Shown here in pieces: positions 55,450-64,000 of a stretch of DNA of 64,000 bases. The position numbers and the translations under genes are program-made. The notes beneath the pieces are model-generated. The model searched no databases, was not told the origin of the DNA, and saw only the letters and a list, made by a program, of their open reading frames with translations. Location of the stretch: contig CP134874.1 of the NCBI GenBank assembly GCA_037318855.1, positions 4,465,001-4,529,000 on the forward strand, in the 5' to 3' direction. Source of the stretch: Candidatus Sedimenticola sp. (ex Thyasira tokunagai). GTDB lineage: Bacteria > Pseudomonadota > Gammaproteobacteria > Chromatiales > Chromatiaceae. Position 1 is the first letter of the stretch, and the number at the start of each line of letters is the position of its first letter.

Positions 55450-56943
55450 ATGACTCCTGAACTGTTCGACCAGTTGGCCGCCGAAGGCCACAACCGTATA
55501 CCCCTGATGTGCGAGGTGCTTGCCGACCTCGATACCCCGCTTAGTGTCTACCTCAAGCTGGCTAATGCCCCCCACTCCTATCTGCTGGAGTCGGTACAGG
55601 GCGGCGAGAAGTGGGGCCGTTACTCCATAATCGGCTTACCCTGCCGCACTCTGTTGCGGGTGAATGGTCTTGAAGTGACCATCGAGACTGATGGTGAGGT
55701 AGTGGAGAGTCACCAGGTAGAGGACCCTCTCGCCTTTATCGAGCAGTTTCAGCAGCGCTACCGGGTGGCGGAGCATGAAGACCTGCCCCGCTTTACCGGT
55801 GGGCTGGTGGGCTACTTCGGTTACGACACCATCCGTTATATCGAGCCCAAGCTGGCCCAGTGCCCCAACCCGGATCTGCTCAACACCCCCGACATCCAGC
55901 TACTGGTATCGGATGAGGTGGTGGTATTCGACAATCTGCGTGGTCGCCTCTATGTCATCATTCATGTCGATCCCACCAACGGTGGCAGCTTTGAGTCAGG
56001 CCGCAAGCGACTGCAAGCGGTAGTGGAGCAGATGCGCGAGAGCCTGCCAAAACAACCTAAGTGCAAACATCGTGATATTGATGAATCACACTTCGTCTCC
56101 GGCTTCACTAAAGAGGGATTCAAACAGGCGGTGGCCCGCACCAAGGAGTACATCCTCGACGGCGACTGTATGCAGACAGTGCTTTCGCAGCGCCTCTCCA
56201 TTCCGTTTCACGCTGAGCCACTGGACCTCTACCGTGCCCTGCGCGGTCTCAATCCCAGCCCCTATATGTACTTCTACAATATGGGTGACTTCCATATCGT
56301 CGGCTCTTCACCGGAGATTCTCACCCGCCTGGAGGATGGCGAGGTAACGGTACGCCCCATCGCCGGTACCCGCCGCCGCGGTGAGACAGTGGAGCAGGAT
56401 AATGCGCTGGAAGAGGAGCTGCTGGCCGATCCCAAGGAGCTGGCCGAACACCTGATGCTGATTGATCTAGGCCGTAACGATGCCGGCCGGGTGGCCGAGA
56501 TCGGCACCGTCAAGCTCACAGACAAGATGATCGTTGAGCGTTACTCTCACGTCATGCACATCGTCTCCAACGTCACCGGGAAGTTGAAACAGGGGATGAA
56601 CGCCATTGATGTACTGCGCGCCACTTTCCCCGCCGGCACCGTCAGCGGCGCTCCGAAAATCCGCGCCATGGAGATCATTGATGAGCTGGAGCCGGTAAAA
56701 CGCGGCATCTACTCCGGCGCCGTCGGCTACCTCTCCTGGAATGGCAATATGGATACCGCTATCGCCATCCGCACTGCAGTGATCAAGGGTGACACCCTCC
56801 ATATCCAGGCCGGAGCCGGCATCGTCGCCGACTCTCAGCCACAGATGGAGTGGGAGGAGACGATGAACAAGGGTCGTGCCGTTTTCCGTGCCGTGGCACT
56901 GGCTGAGGCCGGCCTTGAAACCAATAGTTGTGAAGGAGCGTAA
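55450..56943 (+). CDS. trpE: Anthranilate synthase component I
   Basis: Converts chorismate to anthranilate using ammonia from TrpG. The 497-residue protein has an N-terminal regulatory region with the tryptophan-site LLESVQGGEKWGRYS (LLES motif) and the chorismate-binding domain (SPEILTRLEDGEVTVRPIAG, DLGRNDAGRV, RATFPAGTVSGAPKIRAMEI). ATG 55450 has GGAGAGG just upstream, better than GTG 55438. trpG follows after 2 bases. Confidence 0.97.
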   Translation: MTPELFDQLAAEGHNRIPLMCEVLADLDTPLSVYLKLANAPHSYLLESVQGGEKWGRYSIIGLPCRTLLRVNGLEVTIETDGEVVESHQVEDPLAFIEQFQQRYRVAEHEDLPRFTGGLVGYFGYDTIRYIEPKLAQCPNPDLLNTPDIQLLVSDEVVVFDNLRGRLYVIIHVDPTNGGSFESGRKRLQAVVEQMRESLPKQPKCKHRDIDESHFVSGFTKEGFKQAVARTKEYILDGDCMQTVLSQRLSIPFHAEPLDLYRALRGLNPSPYMYFYNMGDFHIVGSSPEILTRLEDGEVTVRPIAGTRRRGETVEQDNALEEELLADPKELAEHLMLIDLGRNDAGRVAEIGTVKLTDKMIVERYSHVMHIVSNVTGKLKQGMNAIDVLRATFPAGTVSGAPKIRAMEIIDELEPVKRGIYSGAVGYLSWNGNMDTAIAIRTAVIKGDTLHIQAGAGIVADSQPQMEWEETMNKGRAVFRAVALAEAGLETNSCEGA

Positions 56944-56945
56944 CC

Positions 56946-57527
56946 ATGTTGCTTATGATCGATAACTACGACTCTTTCACCTATAACCTGGTGCAGTACT
57001 TCGGTGAGCTGGGTGCCGATGTCCACGTCTACCGTAACGATGAGGTGGGGCTGGAGGCTATTGAGGCACTCAATCCCGAACATATCGTCATCTCCCCCGG
57101 CCCCTGCACCCCCAATGAGGCAGGCATCTCGGTAGAGGCGATCAAGCGGTTTGCCGGACGCATACCTATTCTCGGCGTCTGCCTGGGTCACCAGTCAATC
57201 GGCCAGGCCTTCGGCGGCAAGATCGTTCATGCCCGGGAGGTGATGCACGGAAAAACCTCTCCCATCTACCATGCCGATACCGGACTCTTCAGTGGCCTCA
57301 ACAATCCCTATGAAGCTACCCGCTACCATTCACTGGTGGTGGAGAAGGAGAGCCTGCCTGAATGCCTGGAGATGACCGCCTGGACCCAGACGGCGGACGG
57401 TGCTGTTGATGAAATCATGGGCATTCGCCACCGGGAACTGGATGTGCAGGGGGTGCAGTACCATCCTGAGTCGATTCTCAGCGAGCATGGACACGACCTG
57501 CTGCAGAATTTCCTTGAGGGGAGATGA
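56946..57527 (+). CDS. trpG: Anthranilate synthase component II (glutamine amidotransferase)
   Basis: Supplies ammonia to TrpE; relatives also serve 4-aminobenzoate synthesis (PabA). The 193-residue class I amidotransferase has the catalytic Cys C79 in GVCLGHQSIGQAFGG and the His/Glu pair in VQYHPESILSEHG. IDNYDSFTYNLVQYFG is the canonical N-terminus. Linked to trpE by a 2-base gap. Confidence 0.96.
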   Translation: MLLMIDNYDSFTYNLVQYFGELGADVHVYRNDEVGLEAIEALNPEHIVISPGPCTPNEAGISVEAIKRFAGRIPILGVCLGHQSIGQAFGGKIVHAREVMHGKTSPIYHADTGLFSGLNNPYEATRYHSLVVEKESLPECLEMTAWTQTADGAVDEIMGIRHRELDVQGVQYHPESILSEHGHDLLQNFLEGR

Positions 57528-57627
57528 GGCTTTAGGGACAGAGCACACAAAGTTTTTGTGCGAAATCCGTTAGCCGGAGGTGGAGCGAGCTTATTCGCTC
57601 CAGATTGTCTGATGCCCCGCGGTTTTT

Positions 57628-57688
57628 GTAGGAGCGCTTTCCCGAAGCGCGATGGGAATTCGATCGCGCTTCGGGAAACCACTCCTAC
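57628..57688. repeat. REP hairpin between trpG and trpD
   Basis: GTAGGAGCGCTTTCCCGAAG with CGCGATGG pairs with CGATCGCGCTTCGGGAAACC then ACTCCTAC. A strong stem-loop in the 299-base gap between trpG and trpD, so it may affect expression of trpD relative to trpEG. The rest of the gap shows no gene. Confidence 0.75.
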
Positions 57689-57826
57689 CCTAATCTGGAT
57701 AGTTATGAGTAGTGGGTGGGCGAACCAATTGCCCATAAATCTCAAATAGTTATAATCCATACGTATAGCTCAGCGTTCCTCTGCGTTCCCTGTGACCCAA
57801 AAAAACAACCATATAGGTACCACACT

Positions 57827-58849
57827 ATGGAGATGCCACAAGCAATCAACCGCGTACTCGCTCACAAAGACCTGAATGCAGAAGAGATGACCGAGGTGAT
57901 GCGCACCATCATGACCGGCGATGCCACCCCGGCCCAGATCGGTGGTTTTCTTATCGGCCTGCGCATGAAAGGGGAGAGTGTCACCGAGATTGCTGCGGCC
58001 GCCGCAGTGATGAGGGAGCTGGCCAGTGGCGTAAAGATCGGTGACTTGCCTAACACCGTGGATATCGTCGGCACCGGTGGCGACTCCTCCGGCACATTCA
58101 ATATCTCCACCGCCTCTATGTTCGTAGCCGCTGCCGCCGGCTGTAATGTCGCCAAGCACGGCAACCGCTCGGTCTCCAGCAAGTCAGGCGCCGCCGATGC
58201 ACTGGAGGCGGCGGGAGTACGCATTGCCCTTTCAGGCGGTGAAGTGGAACAGTGTGTACGTCAGGTGGGTGTCGGCTTCATGTTCGCCCCCGCCCACCAC
58301 AGCGCCATGAAGCACGCCATCGGCCCACGCAAGGAGATGGGTGCCCGCACCATCTTTAACGTCCTTGGCCCCCTGACCAATCCAGCCGGGGTACCCAACC
58401 AGTTACTCGGTGTCTTCAGCGATGAGCTACTCACACCCATGGCCGATGTTTTGCAAAAACTGGGCAGTCGCCATGTCATGGTGGTTCACTCTCGCGATGG
58501 CCTTGATGAGATCAGCATCGGTGACAAAACCGAAGTGGCCGAACTCAAGGATGGACAGGTGCGTCGCTTCAGTATTCAGCCTGAGGACTTCGGTTTTAAG
58601 CGCACACCTATTTCAGAGATCAAAGTGGCAGATGCACAAGAGAGCCTGGGCGTCATACGCAGTGTACTTGATAACACACCGGGGCCTGCTCGGGATATCG
58701 TCCAACTCAATGCCGGCGCCGCCATCTTCACCGCCGGCATCACCAACACCCTGCCCGACGGCATTGCCAAGGCCGGGGAGGTGATCGCCAGCGGTGAGGC
58801 ACGTAACCGGCTCGACCAGTTGGTCATACTCAGCCAGAGCTTTGAGTGA
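57827..58849 (+). CDS. trpD: Anthranilate phosphoribosyltransferase
   Basis: Second step of tryptophan synthesis, joining anthranilate and PRPP. The 340-residue protein has VDIVGTGGDSSGTFNIST (PRPP loop), AKHGNRSVSSKSG (anthranilate/Mg site) and LGPLTNPAGVPNQLLGV. Start ATG 57827 (MEMPQAINRVLAHKDL) fits the family; the upstream frame to 57716 reads through repeat sequence. Usually trpC follows; here the next gene, 8 bases on, is a PAS/GGDEF sensor instead. Confidence 0.96.
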   Translation: MEMPQAINRVLAHKDLNAEEMTEVMRTIMTGDATPAQIGGFLIGLRMKGESVTEIAAAAAVMRELASGVKIGDLPNTVDIVGTGGDSSGTFNISTASMFVAAAAGCNVAKHGNRSVSSKSGAADALEAAGVRIALSGGEVEQCVRQVGVGFMFAPAHHSAMKHAIGPRKEMGARTIFNVLGPLTNPAGVPNQLLGVFSDELLTPMADVLQKLGSRHVMVVHSRDGLDEISIGDKTEVAELKDGQVRRFSIQPEDFGFKRTPISEIKVADAQESLGVIRSVLDNTPGPARDIVQLNAGAAIFTAGITNTLPDGIAKAGEVIASGEARNRLDQLVILSQSFE

Positions 58850-58857
58850 TTTAAATC

Positions 58858-61056
58858 GTGCAACAAGGAAGGTTGTCACTAAAGGCCACGATCACAATAC
58901 CTTTTATTGCCCTGATCGCGGCCACGGTCGCAATGGTCGGCTATCTCTCGTTCATCACCGGCAGCGATGCCGTCAATGAGGTGGCCGACGAAGTGCGGCA
59001 AAACGCCTACTCACAGGTTCTTCATCACCTCGAAGGCTTTCTTGAGGCTCCGCATCAGGTAAACCGCCTAAACAAAAACTACATCGATATGAGCGGAATG
59101 GATCTGGGTGATCCAATTGCTCTGCAGAACTACTTCTGGCAACAGTTGCAAATCTTCGAGACCACCAACTACATCTATTTCGGCAACAACGCGGGCGGAA
59201 TTTTGCTGGTCGCCCGTCGTGGTGACGGCTCTTATGTCGCACGGCAGACAGACGAGTTTGCTGCCGGAAAATCCACCGTCTACTTGATGACCGACAGTGG
59301 CACCAGAAGCGAAGCATTGCAACGCCGCGAAGCCTATGACTCCAGAGAACGCCCCTGGTATAAAAAAGCTACCGCCGACGGCGGGGCGATATGGACGGAT
59401 ATCTACACCTTTTTTCTTGAAGGAACTCTCGGTATTACCGCCGCCCTACCACTGTATAGCAGTGCCGGTGAACTGTCGGGCGTCCTCGCTACCGATATCC
59501 TGCTCTCCCGTATCCAGAAGCAGTTAGCTGAGCTTACAAAAGGAGATGTAGGAGAGATCTTTATCTTTGAGCCCTCCGGTCTGCTGGTCGCTTCCTCCAG
59601 TGACCTGCGCCCATTTAGGGGTGGAAAGGAGGGCAAAAAGATCACCCGCATTGATGCAGGCGATAGCATTTCACCCCTCATCCGCACCGCCTACCACGAG
59701 CTGACCCAGCAGTTTACCTATTTCAAGATGGTAAATCAGGAGCATCACCTGGAGTTCGACTTCGAAGGCCAACGACAATTTCTGCAGCTGAGCCCATTTC
59801 GTGATCCACGGGGGATAAACTGGTTGATCGCCATCGCCGTGCCCGAAGCCCCCTTTATGGAGAGGGTTGTCAAAAACACCTACATCACCGTCGGCCTCTG
59901 TCTTATCGCCCTCCTCATCGCCGGCATCCTCAGCTTCTATCTGGCACGACGTGTGACTGTTCCTCTCTCCAACCTGAAGCAGGCGGCACTCTCCTTTACC
60001 GCCGGCAACTGGGGGCAGCAGATACCGGATGATGGTTCAGAAGAGATCAGCTCTCTCGCCAACTCTTTCAATGTCATGGCACAACAGCTGCAGGGCTCCT
60101 TCAGTCGACTGAGAAGCAATAACCGTAAACTTGAAGATACCCAGGCGGCCCTGCGCCAGGTAAACAGCGAACTGACTCAACGGGTGGAAGCCCAGAGCAG
60201 CGAACTGGGCGAAAGTGAGGAGCGTTACAAACGACTGGCGGAGGCGACATTTGAGTGTGTCGTTCTCCACACAGGTAGTATTATCCTCGACGTCAACAAA
60301 GCTTTTGAAGAGACACTTGGCTACTCGGCCGAAGAGGTCAAAGGCAAGGCTCTACTGGAGTTCGCCCTGCCGGAGCATAGAGGGTTGCTGGAACGGGCGC
60401 TCATATCAGAGCAGAGCACTCCATTCCAAGCCGCCATCGCCCACAAGAATGGGGAGAGCGTGATTTTGAAGCTACGCACCACCCGACTTCCCCTTCATGG
60501 TGAAGAGGTGAAGGTGACGGTGATGCGGGACACTGATGACCATAAGGGTGACAGAAACAGAAGCGGCACCGCAGATGTAACGGACCCCCTCACGGGCCTC
60601 AACAACATGCGCCGCCTCCAGGAGCTTGCAGCGAGTGAGCTCCGCCGGGCACAACGTTTTGACCGACCGTTTATCATCCTACTGCTGGATATTGACAGGC
60701 TGCAGGAGATCAATGAGACCTACGGTTATAGTATGGGAGACGAGGCCGCCCACACCGTAGCCAAAATCTGTAGCAGCCAGCTACGGGATATCGATATCAT
60801 CGGGCGTATTCAGGGAGGTGAGTTTGCCGCTGTTCTCCCCGAAACCGATAGAAATACCGCACTAAAGGTTGCCAAACGACTACGTGATGCCGTCGATGCC
60901 ACCTCGGTACACTACAAGGGCTACAGCCTTCGCATCACCATTAGTATCGGCCTCACCCTGATGAAACGCTCCGACGAACCCTTCGAGGAGGTTTTTCAGC
61001 GTGCCGATCAGGCGCTCTACAGGGCAAAAGAGGGCGGGGGGATATTGGACATTTGA
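58858..61056 (+). CDS. Membrane sensor with Cache-like, HAMP, PAS and GGDEF domains
   Basis: A 732-residue protein: membrane helix at 11-32, a periplasmic dCache-like sensory region to about 335 (RPWYKKATADGGAIWTDIYT is typical), second helix about 340-362, HAMP (VTVPLSNLKQAAL), coiled coil, PAS at about 455-560, GGDEF-type domain 575-730. The active-site motif is QGGEF at 652-656 instead of GGDEF/GGEEF, with RDID product-inhibition site kept, so cyclase activity is doubtful. GTG start. It begins 8 bases after trpD. Confidence 0.85.
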   Translation: MQQGRLSLKATITIPFIALIAATVAMVGYLSFITGSDAVNEVADEVRQNAYSQVLHHLEGFLEAPHQVNRLNKNYIDMSGMDLGDPIALQNYFWQQLQIFETTNYIYFGNNAGGILLVARRGDGSYVARQTDEFAAGKSTVYLMTDSGTRSEALQRREAYDSRERPWYKKATADGGAIWTDIYTFFLEGTLGITAALPLYSSAGELSGVLATDILLSRIQKQLAELTKGDVGEIFIFEPSGLLVASSSDLRPFRGGKEGKKITRIDAGDSISPLIRTAYHELTQQFTYFKMVNQEHHLEFDFEGQRQFLQLSPFRDPRGINWLIAIAVPEAPFMERVVKNTYITVGLCLIALLIAGILSFYLARRVTVPLSNLKQAALSFTAGNWGQQIPDDGSEEISSLANSFNVMAQQLQGSFSRLRSNNRKLEDTQAALRQVNSELTQRVEAQSSELGESEERYKRLAEATFECVVLHTGSIILDVNKAFEETLGYSAEEVKGKALLEFALPEHRGLLERALISEQSTPFQAAIAHKNGESVILKLRTTRLPLHGEEVKVTVMRDTDDHKGDRNRSGTADVTDPLTGLNNMRRLQELAASELRRAQRFDRPFIILLLDIDRLQEINETYGYSMGDEAAHTVAKICSSQLRDIDIIGRIQGGEFAAVLPETDRNTALKVAKRLRDAVDATSVHYKGYSLRITISIGLTLMKRSDEPFEEVFQRADQALYRAKEGGGILDI

Positions 61057-61200
61057 GAAAATGGCTCTGCACAATAATCCAGAGCTCGTTCCTACAGGTA
61101 CAACTTTTCCCATCAAGATAATTTGACTAGTCTAGTCCGCTGTAACAAATAACGTGCAAGAGTTTTAAAAAAGCTGCCATAAGGAGCACTTGAATAGCCC

Positions 61201-61545
61201 ATGAGCAACAAAAAACCTATCACCGCCTCGGTCTGCAATATCCCATCCGAGCCGGATTACAGCGGCGTCACTATCGTCGAACTATCCCCCCAGCCCCCCC
61301 TGGTCGACTATCTTGCAGCCATGGCGCTGGCTGACAGCGAAGCGGACCAGCGGCTGGGTGAATATATGCTGCTCTCCTGGTATGACCGTGATCGTGACTT
61401 TGAATCGCCCCAACATACAAGTGAATGTCACGCCAATAGTCCGATTCCCGGCTACATCGACTACGCTCTCTATCGCGATGCAACCCTTAAGGTAGACATA
61501 GAACAAGGCCGCTTTGTCTTTTTCTATCTACCGGTCAATTTCTGA
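61201..61545 (+). CDS. Hypothetical protein, AF1514/DUF5619-like
   Basis: A 114-residue soluble acidic protein with the segment LLSWYDRDRDFESP followed by SECHANSPIPGYIDYALYRD and a C-terminal VDIEQGRFVFFY. This pattern resembles small AF1514/DUF5619 proteins as I recall them, function unknown; the assignment is tentative. It stands alone between the sensor gene and a run of repeats. No clear Shine-Dalgarno apart from AAGGAG further upstream at about 61181. Confidence 0.6.
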   Translation: MSNKKPITASVCNIPSEPDYSGVTIVELSPQPPLVDYLAAMALADSEADQRLGEYMLLSWYDRDRDFESPQHTSECHANSPIPGYIDYALYRDATLKVDIEQGRFVFFYLPVNF

Positions 61546-61561
61546 CCGTAATATCAATAAA

Positions 61562-61823
61562 TGGTTGTGTACAAAACTACTGTTCCACGCAGTATATTCA
61601 TACGCAGATAGTGAGCAATGTGCCCGCCCTATCGCCCCGAGGGCGGGGCTCCTACACGCACTTATCCAGAAAGGCAGTGCCCCCCTTGTAGGAGCGGCGC
61701 CCTCGCCGCGATGAACGCTGCACATTCTCTACCACATGGCATGATGCCGGCTTTATACCATTGCCTGGAATCAACTGCAGTCAGAGCACCATAGGCGTGG
61801 AACAGTAAGATAGTACAGAGCCA
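61562..61823. repeat. Inverted-repeat element with two REP hairpins (TGGCTCTGTAC type)
   Basis: Ends TGGTTGTGTAC...CTGTTCCACG and CGTGGAACAG...GTACAGAGCCA match the element at 17546-17695. The interior has two hairpin halves: GCCCTATCGCCCCGAGGGCG with GGGCTCCTAC, and GTAGGAGCGGCGCCCTCGCC. No gene inside. Confidence 0.7.
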
Positions 61824-61840
61824 CTTATCAATATAAATAG

Positions 61841-61986
61841 TGTTATGGACAATAGCCCTGAAACACTATCTTCATAGAAAAAAGTGCATCTGTAGGAGCG
61901 AATTTATTCGCGATCAGGCTCCGGGGCATGTTCACCGCAAACAAGTTCGCTCCTACACCCGGTTCCCGGATTATTGTGCACAGCTA
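61841..61986. repeat. Inverted-repeat element with REP hairpin, sister of 26201-26348
   Basis: Shares most of its sequence with 26201-26348, including GTAGGAGCGAATTTATTCGC and ACACCCGGTTCC, and ends in ATTATTGTGCACAGCTA. The two REP-bearing elements are adjacent (61562-61823 and 61841-61986), filling the 489-base gap before cysM; nothing else was seen there. Confidence 0.7.
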
Positions 61987-62034
61987 TTATATAAATAGGC
62001 TATCATTGCCGCTCGTAAAATTGGGCTCTCCGCA

Positions 62035-62946
62035 ATGAAATACGCCAATATTCTACAAACCATAGGCAATACTCCGATCGTCCGCCTCAATAAAGTTACC
62101 GATATCCTGGCCCGGGAGCTGTGGGTAAAAGTTGAGAGCTTCAATCCTATGGGCTCGGTAAAAGACCGCCCCGCCCTCAATATGATTGAGGCGGCGGAAA
62201 AACGGGGCGCGCTGAAACCCGGCGATACCATCATCGAGCCCACCTCCGGCAACACCGGTATCGGTCTGGCGATGGTCGCTTCTGAGAAAGGCTACCCGGC
62301 GGTATTTGTCATGGCGGATGACATGAGTGAGGAGCGCAAGGCGATCCTGCGCGCCTTCGGTGCCGAGCTGGTACTGACACCGGCGGAACGCGGTACCAAG
62401 GGAGCCATCGAAGAGGCGCAGAAACTGGCTGCCGACAAAGGGTGGTTTTTTGTCGGCCAGCACTTCAATCCAGACAATCCTGCAGCCCACAAGAGCACCG
62501 CTGAGGAGATCTGGAATGACTTCGGCATGGCGCTGGATGCCATTGTCTGCACCACCGGCACCGGTGGTACCATTTCGGGTGTTGGCCACTATATGCACGA
62601 ACACAATCCCGACCTGCAGATAATCGCCACCGAGCCTGCAGACTCACCTATGCTCTCCCGGGGGATTGCCTGCAAACACAAGATAATGGGAACCGCACCC
62701 GGCTTTATACCGGAGATTCTGGATAGGTCAATCTACAAAGAGATTATCAGTATCACCACCGAAGAGGCTTACGAGGCGACCCGTCATCTGGCACGCAAAG
62801 AGGGGATATTTGCCGGTATCTCCTCCGGCGCCGCAGTGGCCGGAATGATCAAAGCCGCCCGCACCGAAGCCTTCAGAGACAAAGTACTACTGGCTATTCT
62901 GCCCGACACCGGTGAGCGCTACCTGAGTACAGACGTCTGGAGCTAG
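62035..62946 (+). CDS. cysM: Cysteine synthase B
   Basis: PLP enzyme making cysteine from O-acetylserine and sulfide (or thiosulfate). The 303-residue protein has K43 as cofactor lysine in NPMGSVKDRPA, the substrate loop TSGNTGIGLAM, the phosphate-binding TTGTGGTISG and SSGAAVAG. The short form and the KVESFNPMGSVKDR context fit CysM rather than CysK. Repeat elements lie immediately upstream. Confidence 0.95.
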   Translation: MKYANILQTIGNTPIVRLNKVTDILARELWVKVESFNPMGSVKDRPALNMIEAAEKRGALKPGDTIIEPTSGNTGIGLAMVASEKGYPAVFVMADDMSEERKAILRAFGAELVLTPAERGTKGAIEEAQKLAADKGWFFVGQHFNPDNPAAHKSTAEEIWNDFGMALDAIVCTTGTGGTISGVGHYMHEHNPDLQIIATEPADSPMLSRGIACKHKIMGTAPGFIPEILDRSIYKEIISITTEEAYEATRHLARKEGIFAGISSGAAVAGMIKAARTEAFRDKVLLAILPDTGERYLSTDVWS

Positions 62947-62949
62947 ACA

Positions 62950-63549
62950 TTATGGATTGACCTTCTGAGAGGCATCAACCAGTGCTTCGGGGGTATCCTT
63001 GAGCTCCAGGCGACAGATACCGAAGACATCCCCCAGCAGAGTAAGAAACAGCTCACGATCATCCTCCAGCGGCTCCTTCTCAAAACACTCCCGGTAGGTG
63101 TTTATAATCATGCCGACCAGATGCTGCTCCCTTTTACCCACTCCCCGACCATGGGGAGCGGCCGCCTTGGTTTGACACACCGCCGATACCCGCTCGATCT
63201 CATCCTGCAAGGCGTTGAGGTAACGACCATTGTACTGACGTGCAAAATCGTCAGCGGCAGAGAGCTGCTGAGAGAGCTTTGAAAAGCTGTTTTCTGGCAA
63301 CTGCTGAAGCATTCCTGAGAGAGCATCGGCTGCCGCAGAGATCTTTTCCAGAGTATCATCACTATCGTCTGCCATCGGCTCCTGCCTCTCACGCCGATGC
63401 TGCTTGTCATACTCGGTCAGTTCATAATCAAGAGCGATAATAAAAATGCGTCGGCTCTTCTCATCGCCGATAGCAAGTTGGCCAACAGAGACCTCGAGAG
63501 CCGATTTCTGCTCTTCACTGAGAAAATGTGGCTTCATAAAGTGAGTCAT
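62950..63549 (-). CDS. Hypothetical protein
   Basis: A 199-residue mainly helical, acidic protein with no signal or membrane segment; I do not recognise the family. Start ATG 63549 has GGGGAG 7 bases upstream. The middle is rich in Gln/Ala/Ser (KISAAADALSGMLQQL) and the C-terminus has LTLLGDVFGICRLEL. It converges with cysM with only 3 bases between stops. Possibly co-transcribed with the small gene at 63590-63784, 40 bases upstream. Confidence 0.7.
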   Translation of the reverse strand: MTHFMKPHFLSEEQKSALEVSVGQLAIGDEKSRRIFIIALDYELTEYDKQHRRERQEPMADDSDDTLEKISAAADALSGMLQQLPENSFSKLSQQLSAADDFARQYNGRYLNALQDEIERVSAVCQTKAAAPHGRGVGKREQHLVGMIINTYRECFEKEPLEDDRELFLTLLGDVFGICRLELKDTPEALVDASQKVNP

Positions 63550-63589
63550 ATAGTATCTCCCCTTCTCTCTCTTCCACCCTGCTGTCGCA

Positions 63590-63784
63590 TTAGCCGCCGA
63601 CTCTCACCGCCGGCGCTTTATCAAGCTTATACTTCTCCGACATGGTCATATCAACAGCATACATTGAGCCGCTGTACTCCACCACATGGTTTATGCCCAG
63701 CTTGGCGCCAAGCCGTACCGCCAACTCCCGCTCCTTGGTGGTAATTTGCCGCATCTTCCGGCTGAAATCGACCGCTGTCAGCAT
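63590..63784 (-). CDS. Small hypothetical protein, start uncertain
   Basis: A frame of 64 residues from ATG 63784 (open further to 63871), basic, with RQITTKERELAVRLGAKLGI in the middle. No recognised domain and no strong Shine-Dalgarno for any start. Orientation and 40-base spacing to 63549 suggest it may share a transcript with the next gene. May not be real. Confidence 0.35.
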   Translation of the reverse strand: MLTAVDFSRKMRQITTKERELAVRLGAKLGINHVVEYSGSMYAVDMTMSEKYKLDKAPAVRVGG

Positions 63785-63973
63785 CCGTATAATAGTTTGA
63801 TATCTCCATCTTCCTACATTATCCACACTCGCGAATTGAGTATGGCATTCACATTTGTATTTGCCACCCACCTCCTATCTCCAGCAGATAAATTGGTAGT
63901 TTATTAGAAAAGCGTAATTTGCTAAAATAGTCCGTTTTTTCATGCCGCACAGCCTGCGGGCACGAGGTGGACG

Positions 63974-64000
63974 ATGCTTTTCGATTTCAGATGTACCGAT
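63974..64000 (+). CDS. Possible gene start cut by window end
   Basis: ATG at 63974 is preceded by GAGGTGG at suitable spacing and, about 50 bases further up, by TGCTAAAAT, an extended -10-like box. Only nine codons (MLFDFRCTD) are visible, so the product cannot be named. Confidence 0.35.

Overview
The window looks like a chromosomal segment of a gammaproteobacterium, probably a sulfur-oxidising or Chromatiales/Sedimenticolaceae-like lineage (inference from gene content and synteny only). Pointers are the Pseudomonas-like block argH / algZ-algR / hemC-hemD-hemX-hemY, a class I adenylate cyclase (cyaA) followed by lptM-dapF-DUF484-xerC, and trpE-trpG-trpD with rpe and gph upstream. No rRNA, tRNA or CRISPR array was seen.

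Layout: 1-3248 is an IS91-family element (integrase plus Y2/HUH transposase) whose transposase gene is split by a 1385-bp IS256-family element with a 9-bp target duplication. 3.4-5.8 kb holds a lipoprotein, an SDR-type epimerase and an Fe-S flavin reductase. 6.0-14.2 kb is the haem / AlgZR / argH block, with a 458-bp inverted-repeat element between algR and hemC. 14.6-20.2 kb carries two GGDEF-type proteins, a hydrolase-thioredoxin fusion, HIT and MazG-like genes. 20.2-25.8 kb is cyaA-lptM-dapF-DUF484-xerC. 26.4-30.05 kb is a CYTH/CHAD protein overlapping a ParA-like ATPase, the latter broken by a second kind of IS256-family element. 30.1-39.1 kb is an accessory stretch: an IS256 copy inside a MITE-like repeat, GNAT, a BCCT transporter, a trypsin-like protease, a small unknown gene, a group II intron, and an HD-GYP remnant. 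39.2-47.7 kb has a PolX-like HhH protein, a DUF5718-like protein, a HerA-like ATPase, priA, metC and a fructosamine kinase. 48.0-52.2 kb is a complete aapJQMP amino-acid ABC transporter. 52.5-61.5 kb has a DUF3530-like hydrolase, rpe, gph, trpE, trpG, trpD and a large membrane PAS-GGDEF sensor. 62.0-63.5 kb has cysM and small unknown genes.

The most striking non-coding trait is the density of small palindromic or inverted-repeat elements: at least four terminal-repeat types, several enclosing GTAGGAGCG...CGCTCCTAC hairpins (REP-like). Three IS256-family insertions with clean target duplications, a nested IS91, a group II intron and a truncated HD-GYP gene point to recent mobile-element expansion. 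The best candidate for an undescribed system is the CHAD/ParA pair, which by analogy with ParA-type cargo positioning could place polyphosphate or other granules; in this genome the ParA gene is interrupted.
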